Shown: piece by piece, positions 60,524-64,000 of the stretch | How the letters are laid out: every line of letters starts with the position of its first letter | Numbering within the stretch: position 1 is the stretch's first letter | Assembly (NCBI GenBank): GCA_016713425.1 | Contig: JADJPE010000005.1 | Span: 1,302,001 to 1,366,000, forward strand | Length of the DNA: 64,000 nucleotides | From: Deltaproteobacteria bacterium | GTDB taxonomy: Bacteria > Myxococcota > Kuafuiibacteriia > Kuafuiibacteriales > Kuafuiibacteriaceae | Direction: 5' to 3' | The notes under the pieces: generated by a model | Database searches by the model: none | Seen by the model: only the letters and a program-made list of their open reading frames with translations | What the model was told of the DNA's origin: nothing | Program-made: the position numbers and the translations under genes

Positions 60524-63500
60524 CTAGGGCGAGGAGCTCATGATCTGAAGCAACTTAATCTGGGACACCTTGACTCGATTGAAAGGTTGGTTCCCGCCCG
60601 CACCCCCCGTGTATCGACGGAAGTGCTCGTAGGCGGACATATTGACAGCCCAGGGGTCGCGAAGGAGACGAACGCGGTAGCCACGCCCTGCTTTCAGCCC
60701 AACTTCCAAACTGGTCGAATCGTGGAAGCGACCGGAGGGATCGTGGGGCACCGCAAGGTAGCCAGCACCTGCGATCTCACCGGTCTCTCGATCGAGCACC
60801 TCAGCACGCAAGACGCCGCACGTGACTCCGGTGCTTCGCGGTCCAGCGTCGTTGCTGGCGAGCGCTTGGACCACGAATCGACCGTCGACGCTCGGCACAA
60901 AATGCGCCAGCTCGAGCGCTGCGCCTGGATCCTCCAGAAATTCGAACGAAGGCGGGGTCGTATCGGCTCGACGCTCACCATTTCTTCCCTCGAGAGCGTC
61001 GATCGAAAACGCGAAAACGCGCTCAAAGCCGTGGCCCCAAAAGCAACGAGGCGCGGACCGATCGGAAAACAGCCCCGAAGACTTGAACCGGCTCTCGACC
61101 GCATAGCATGGTGAGTCGCCATCGCGGGGTGTCATCTCGTCCACCCAAGCCTCGGTCACCCCGGGGAGGTCGCGCGCGACGCGGACGCCATCGCGGTAGA
61201 TATCGTACGTGATCGACTCTGGCCGTTCGCCGCTCGCCACCGAAACCACGACGCCGCGCGATGCCTCTTCGCTGAATGCCGGCCGAACATCGAGAATTTC
61301 GGGCGTACGCGGCGCGAACAGCTTCTGGTAGTCCGAGGGATCATCGATCAGCGTGATCGAGCTTGAGTTCGCGCTCGCGTTCGCGTTCGCGTTCGCATCC
61401 ACGACTTCGAGATCGACATCGACAAGGTTCTCCGAACCGAGCAACGAATCGGCGACGAATCGCCCATCGAGCCTCTCTCCATTGAGCCACCAACCCGTGG
61501 CACGTAGCAGAACCTCTCCGCCCGCCCCGAATCCAGATCCAGATCCAGATCCAGGCCCCGATCCGAACGCGGCGCGTTCGGCCTTGCCAGAGCTACGGGG
61601 CAGATGGAGTCGAATCGTGATCTTCCGCCCGCGCAGCGCCACGCCGTTCAGCACCACCGCATCCACACCCGGGAACAACGCGTCGGCAAGCTGGCCGGGA
61701 ATGAAGGGATCGACGGAGAAACCATCCGATTCGAGCTCGAGGCCAAAGAGCGTCTGGTGAACCATCGAAAGATAGCCGGCCACGGACCAAAGCTGGCGCA
61801 TCGAGTTGACGACCGGCCCGGACATCTCGCCGTCATCGACCCACGGAAGCCCAGAGACGACCTCCAAGTTCTCCATGTTGGAGAGATTCAACGCGGCACC
61901 GCGGATCAGCGAAAACGTATCGTGAGCGACAACCGCCGTGTTGCCTACGTGCCGGGCGGCGCGCAGAGCATACGCCGTCACGAACGGCCAGATCGCTCGA
62001 TTGTGGTAGATCGGAATATCCTGCGCCTGCGGAAAAACAACGGGCGGTCCGTACGCAAGGTGTGGATAGTCGGCAACCAGCGCACGGGCACGTTCCGCTG
62101 GGAAGACGTCGAGCAAAACCGCCAGCGAGATCGCCAACAGGTCGAGCTGCGCGTTCGGCGCCCGATCAAACGCGCCCCCAACCCGAGACGCCACGGCAGA
62201 ACCATATCCAAGGCCAGCATCGAGCCGGGTGCCAGAACCATGCGCATCGACGGCCTCGATCTCGTGGGCGCGGTCGAAGCGCCAGCGGACGTCGTCACGG
62301 AGCCGGGCCGCCCAGTCTGCGTAGCGTGACACCGCCTCCGTCTCGCCAAAGTGATGGGCGAGCTTCGCTGTATACTCGATGGCAAACAAGTGAAGGAGAT
62401 TCGTCGATAGAGCCTTCGACTCTCCGATCGGCACGATGGGGTCTGCCGCCCAGCGTGGATAGGTTTGCTCTCGCCAATCCAGGAACGACGACTCGCCTCG
62501 GTAGAGACCATCGATCTCATCGAAAACGACGCGACGGTCGTGCTCAATCGTATTGCGCAGCGCATCGAACGCTTGACGCTGGAAGTTCGCGCGAGCCTCG
62601 CCGGTGAGCGTCTTCTCGACCTCAGCGGCGGCCAGTGCCCAAACGACGCGATCGGTCGAGATCGGATAACTGCCGCCCGTACCCGTGTCCTGGACGACCT
62701 CCGCGGTGCTCTCGGACGACGTTCCGACACCTCCGCCTCCGCCTCCGCTTCCGCTTCCGCTTTCGCCCACGCCCACGTCGCGCCGCGAAGATACCTTGAA
62801 GAGCAGTGAATTCGCTGCCCGCACCGGATCGACGAGCGCGAGCGCAAGATTGGTTGCGTAGGCTGTATCGCGGGTCCACACGTATCGCCAGAGCGCGCCC
62901 GTCTCGAAGCAACCCCCGCTCGGACACTCGAGCGACCGGCCATGGTCGAAGGCGTCGTCGCGAATCTCCGCCACCGATGCCTGGCGTGCCTCATCGAGTG
63001 CGAGCGCATAGAGCGCGTCGAACATGGCGTGGCCGCTACGAAGCAGCGGCTCGCCCGCACGCTCTTCGAGGACTCTCTCTTGGCCATTGCCCAAGCCCCC
63101 GCTCTCGCTCGGATCAAGCCCGCTCGAGTCCGCGCGACGCGGCGCATTGCTCGACAGGACGTATCGTCGCCGACACGACGACGTGCCGTCGCCATCCATC
63201 ATGGGCTCGGTGGTCACCTCAGCGGCGTAGTTGGAAAACGCAATACGATGACCATCCGGAACGACAACGTCGCCCCCCAGACATTCCGGTGGTGGAACGA
63301 AAGCCGAACCATCCTTGCTTCCGCCCCCGTCGACGCCCTGGTCGCGCGACGCACCATCGCCGGCCCCCGCATCATCCGATGCGCCGGTGTCTGTGCCGAT
63401 GACACCGCCGTCACGTCCCACGCTACCCTCTTCTCCTCCGATGGCGCCCGTCGCGCAACCGCTGACAAGCACGCCGGCGCTGGCGATTGCGGCAGCGGTC

Positions 63501-63565
63501 ACACAGGCCGCAAAGACCGAAAAGGCCGCCCGTGTCGGCAGCATCGCGATTTTCGCGCGCGCCAT
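60524..63565 (-). CDS. Six-hairpin glycosidase-like lipoprotein
   Basis: 1,013 residues from the ATG at 63565 (alternatives to 63604); lipobox VSGC. A Gly/Asp-rich linker follows. Residues about 170-640 form an (alpha/alpha)6 barrel like glycogen-debranching or GH63/GH15-type enzymes: GALWRYVWTRDTAYATNLAL, SSFLDWREQTYPRW, IPIYHNRAIWPFVTAYALRA. Candidate acids are Asp in WTRD and Asp in FLDWRE. The C-terminal 370 residues are beta-sandwich-like. Two low-complexity tracts, (GS/GP)n and (NA)n, are encoded by 6-bp repeats. Exported; substrate unknown. Confidence 0.7.
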   Translation of the reverse strand: MARAKIAMLPTRAAFSVFAACVTAAAIASAGVLVSGCATGAIGGEEGSVGRDGGVIGTDTGASDDAGAGDGASRDQGVDGGGSKDGSAFVPPPECLGGDVVVPDGHRIAFSNYAAEVTTEPMMDGDGTSSCRRRYVLSSNAPRRADSSGLDPSESGGLGNGQERVLEERAGEPLLRSGHAMFDALYALALDEARQASVAEIRDDAFDHGRSLECPSGGCFETGALWRYVWTRDTAYATNLALALVDPVRAANSLLFKVSSRRDVGVGESGSGSGGGGGGVGTSSESTAEVVQDTGTGGSYPISTDRVVWALAAAEVEKTLTGEARANFQRQAFDALRNTIEHDRRVVFDEIDGLYRGESSFLDWREQTYPRWAADPIVPIGESKALSTNLLHLFAIEYTAKLAHHFGETEAVSRYADWAARLRDDVRWRFDRAHEIEAVDAHGSGTRLDAGLGYGSAVASRVGGAFDRAPNAQLDLLAISLAVLLDVFPAERARALVADYPHLAYGPPVVFPQAQDIPIYHNRAIWPFVTAYALRAARHVGNTAVVAHDTFSLIRGAALNLSNMENLEVVSGLPWVDDGEMSGPVVNSMRQLWSVAGYLSMVHQTLFGLELESDGFSVDPFIPGQLADALFPGVDAVVLNGVALRGRKITIRLHLPRSSGKAERAAFGSGPGSGSGSGFGAGGEVLLRATGWWLNGERLDGRFVADSLLGSENLVDVDLEVVDANANANASANSSSITLIDDPSDYQKLFAPRTPEILDVRPAFSEEASRGVVVSVASGERPESITYDIYRDGVRVARDLPGVTEAWVDEMTPRDGDSPCYAVESRFKSSGLFSDRSAPRCFWGHGFERVFAFSIDALEGRNGERRADTTPPSFEFLEDPGAALELAHFVPSVDGRFVVQALASNDAGPRSTGVTCGVLRAEVLDRETGEIAGAGYLAVPHDPSGRFHDSTSLEVGLKAGRGYRVRLLRDPWAVNMSAYEHFRRYTGGAGGNQPFNRVKVSQIKLLQIMSSSP

Positions 63566-63790
63566 CCGGCAAAAGCCGTGCATCGGGCAATTCGACGACC
63601 GCACAAGTCAACAGTAGGCAGTTGGATGCGATCGATCGACCGGGCGTTCGTCCGACATCGACCCTCGTTCTACCGAAGCGTTGCCCCAGCCGTGATGCCT
63701 TCCGTGCTCCTGCGTTCCCTCGGGCTGCTGGTTGAGGCAGCCCTGCCTGGACATTCTTCTTTGCCGGCCAGCTTGCACCCTCTCGGCGAC

Positions 63791-63834
63791 TGACGGTTGC
63801 GGACGGTTAGCGACGGCTGCTGACGGCTACTGAC
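63791..63834. repeat. 10-bp tandem repeats
   Basis: Four and a half copies of a TGACGGCTGC-type unit, partly overlapping the 3' end of the gene cut by the right edge. Bases 63605-63790 show no gene. Confidence 0.7.
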
Positions 63835-64000
63835 GATTTGACTGTTGCCCTCGGTCCGCCTGCTTCTGTCGCTGACGCAGCGCCGCGTCCTCACCTCGGG
63901 CCAAAGCGGCACGGCGCCCTCGGAAAAGCGCAACCAGCTCCTCGTCTATGCCCCCCTCGAGGCGCTCCTCGATCTGGAGGCGCTCCACCGCATTCTGGAG
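63827..64000 (-). CDS. Unknown protein, C-terminal 57 residues (5' part outside window)
   Basis: The frame is open from the right edge to TAG at 63827-63829. The visible end (LQNAVERLQIEERLEGGIDE; LVALFRGRRAALARGEDAAL; then a Gln/Arg-rich tail) is one or two charged helices, possibly a coiled coil. Family unknown. Confidence 0.5.
   Translation of the reverse strand, partial: LQNAVERLQIEERLEGGIDEELVALFRGRRAALARGEDAALRQRQKQADRGQQSNRQ

Noticed and set aside
61978..63195. Alternative minus-strand frame within the glycosidase-like gene
   Set aside because: Arg/Ser-rich composition typical of an out-of-frame reading of GC-rich DNA.
1..64000. tRNA, rRNA or riboswitch genes
   Set aside because: No cloverleaf-compatible blocks or conserved rRNA/riboswitch cores were noticed; a covariance-model scan would be decisive.

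Overview
The window reads as GC-rich chromosomal DNA of a myxobacterium-like bacterium (Myxococcota, probably class Polyangia). The basis is gene content, not a database match: many very large lipoproteins and secreted proteins, RCC1 propellers, a MopE-type metal-binding motif, asparagine-glycine (NGLxx) pentads, DUF4214, SUMF1-like lipoproteins, OmpA proteins with thrombospondin type-3 repeats, DUF4398, YD/RHS proteins and PilZ fusions. No rRNA, tRNA or CRISPR array was seen.

Layout. Bases 1-16,300 are mostly ordinary chromosome: a TonB-dependent receptor cut by the left edge, a CBM21 lipoprotein, oligoribonuclease, a DUF4398/OmpA envelope operon, a DUF1460 amidase-like protein, a CBS protein, a methyltransferase, a large S8 protease, a PilZ/pseudo-receiver protein and a DUF4214 lipoprotein. 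Bases 16,470-21,640 hold two small membrane proteins and then a tightly overlapping cluster: DUF134 regulator, SUMF1-like lipoprotein, unknown protein, membrane rhodanese without its cysteine, a MauE-DsbA single-chain fusion and a hotdog thioesterase. Bases 21,820-29,544 carry a BNR-type propeller protein and a complete czcCBA-type heavy-metal efflux operon.

Bases 29,600-57,260 are an accessory region full of mobile DNA. Two apparently identical 2,038-bp IS66-family elements lie in opposite orientation about 23 kb apart, each with its own 8-bp target duplication. Each carries a second gene, a winged-helix-like protein convergent with the transposase. Around them are remnants of further IS66, IS91-like and IS1380-like elements and fragments of hypF and other genes. 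The cargo consists of large exported proteins: a frameshifted 5'-nucleotidase-like protein, an FG-GAP/glycosidase-like propeller, a 2.3-kilo-residue teneurin-like YD-repeat lipoprotein with a possible clan-CD (caspase-like) protease tip, and an RCC1 lipoprotein carrying 35 NGLxx pentads. Bases 57,259-64,000 hold an O-antigen ligase-like/TPR protein, a repeat-rich lipoprotein, a decayed transporter, a six-hairpin glycosidase-like lipoprotein and the end of a gene cut by the right edge.

Two themes recur. Many genes contain in-frame short tandem repeats (18-bp, 15-bp or 6-bp units), which would make protein length variable without breaking the frame. Several genes are joined by 4-bp stop/start overlaps, so translational coupling is likely. 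The best candidates for undescribed biology are the MauE-DsbA fusion operon, the IS66 passenger gene and the tip of the YD-repeat lipoprotein.
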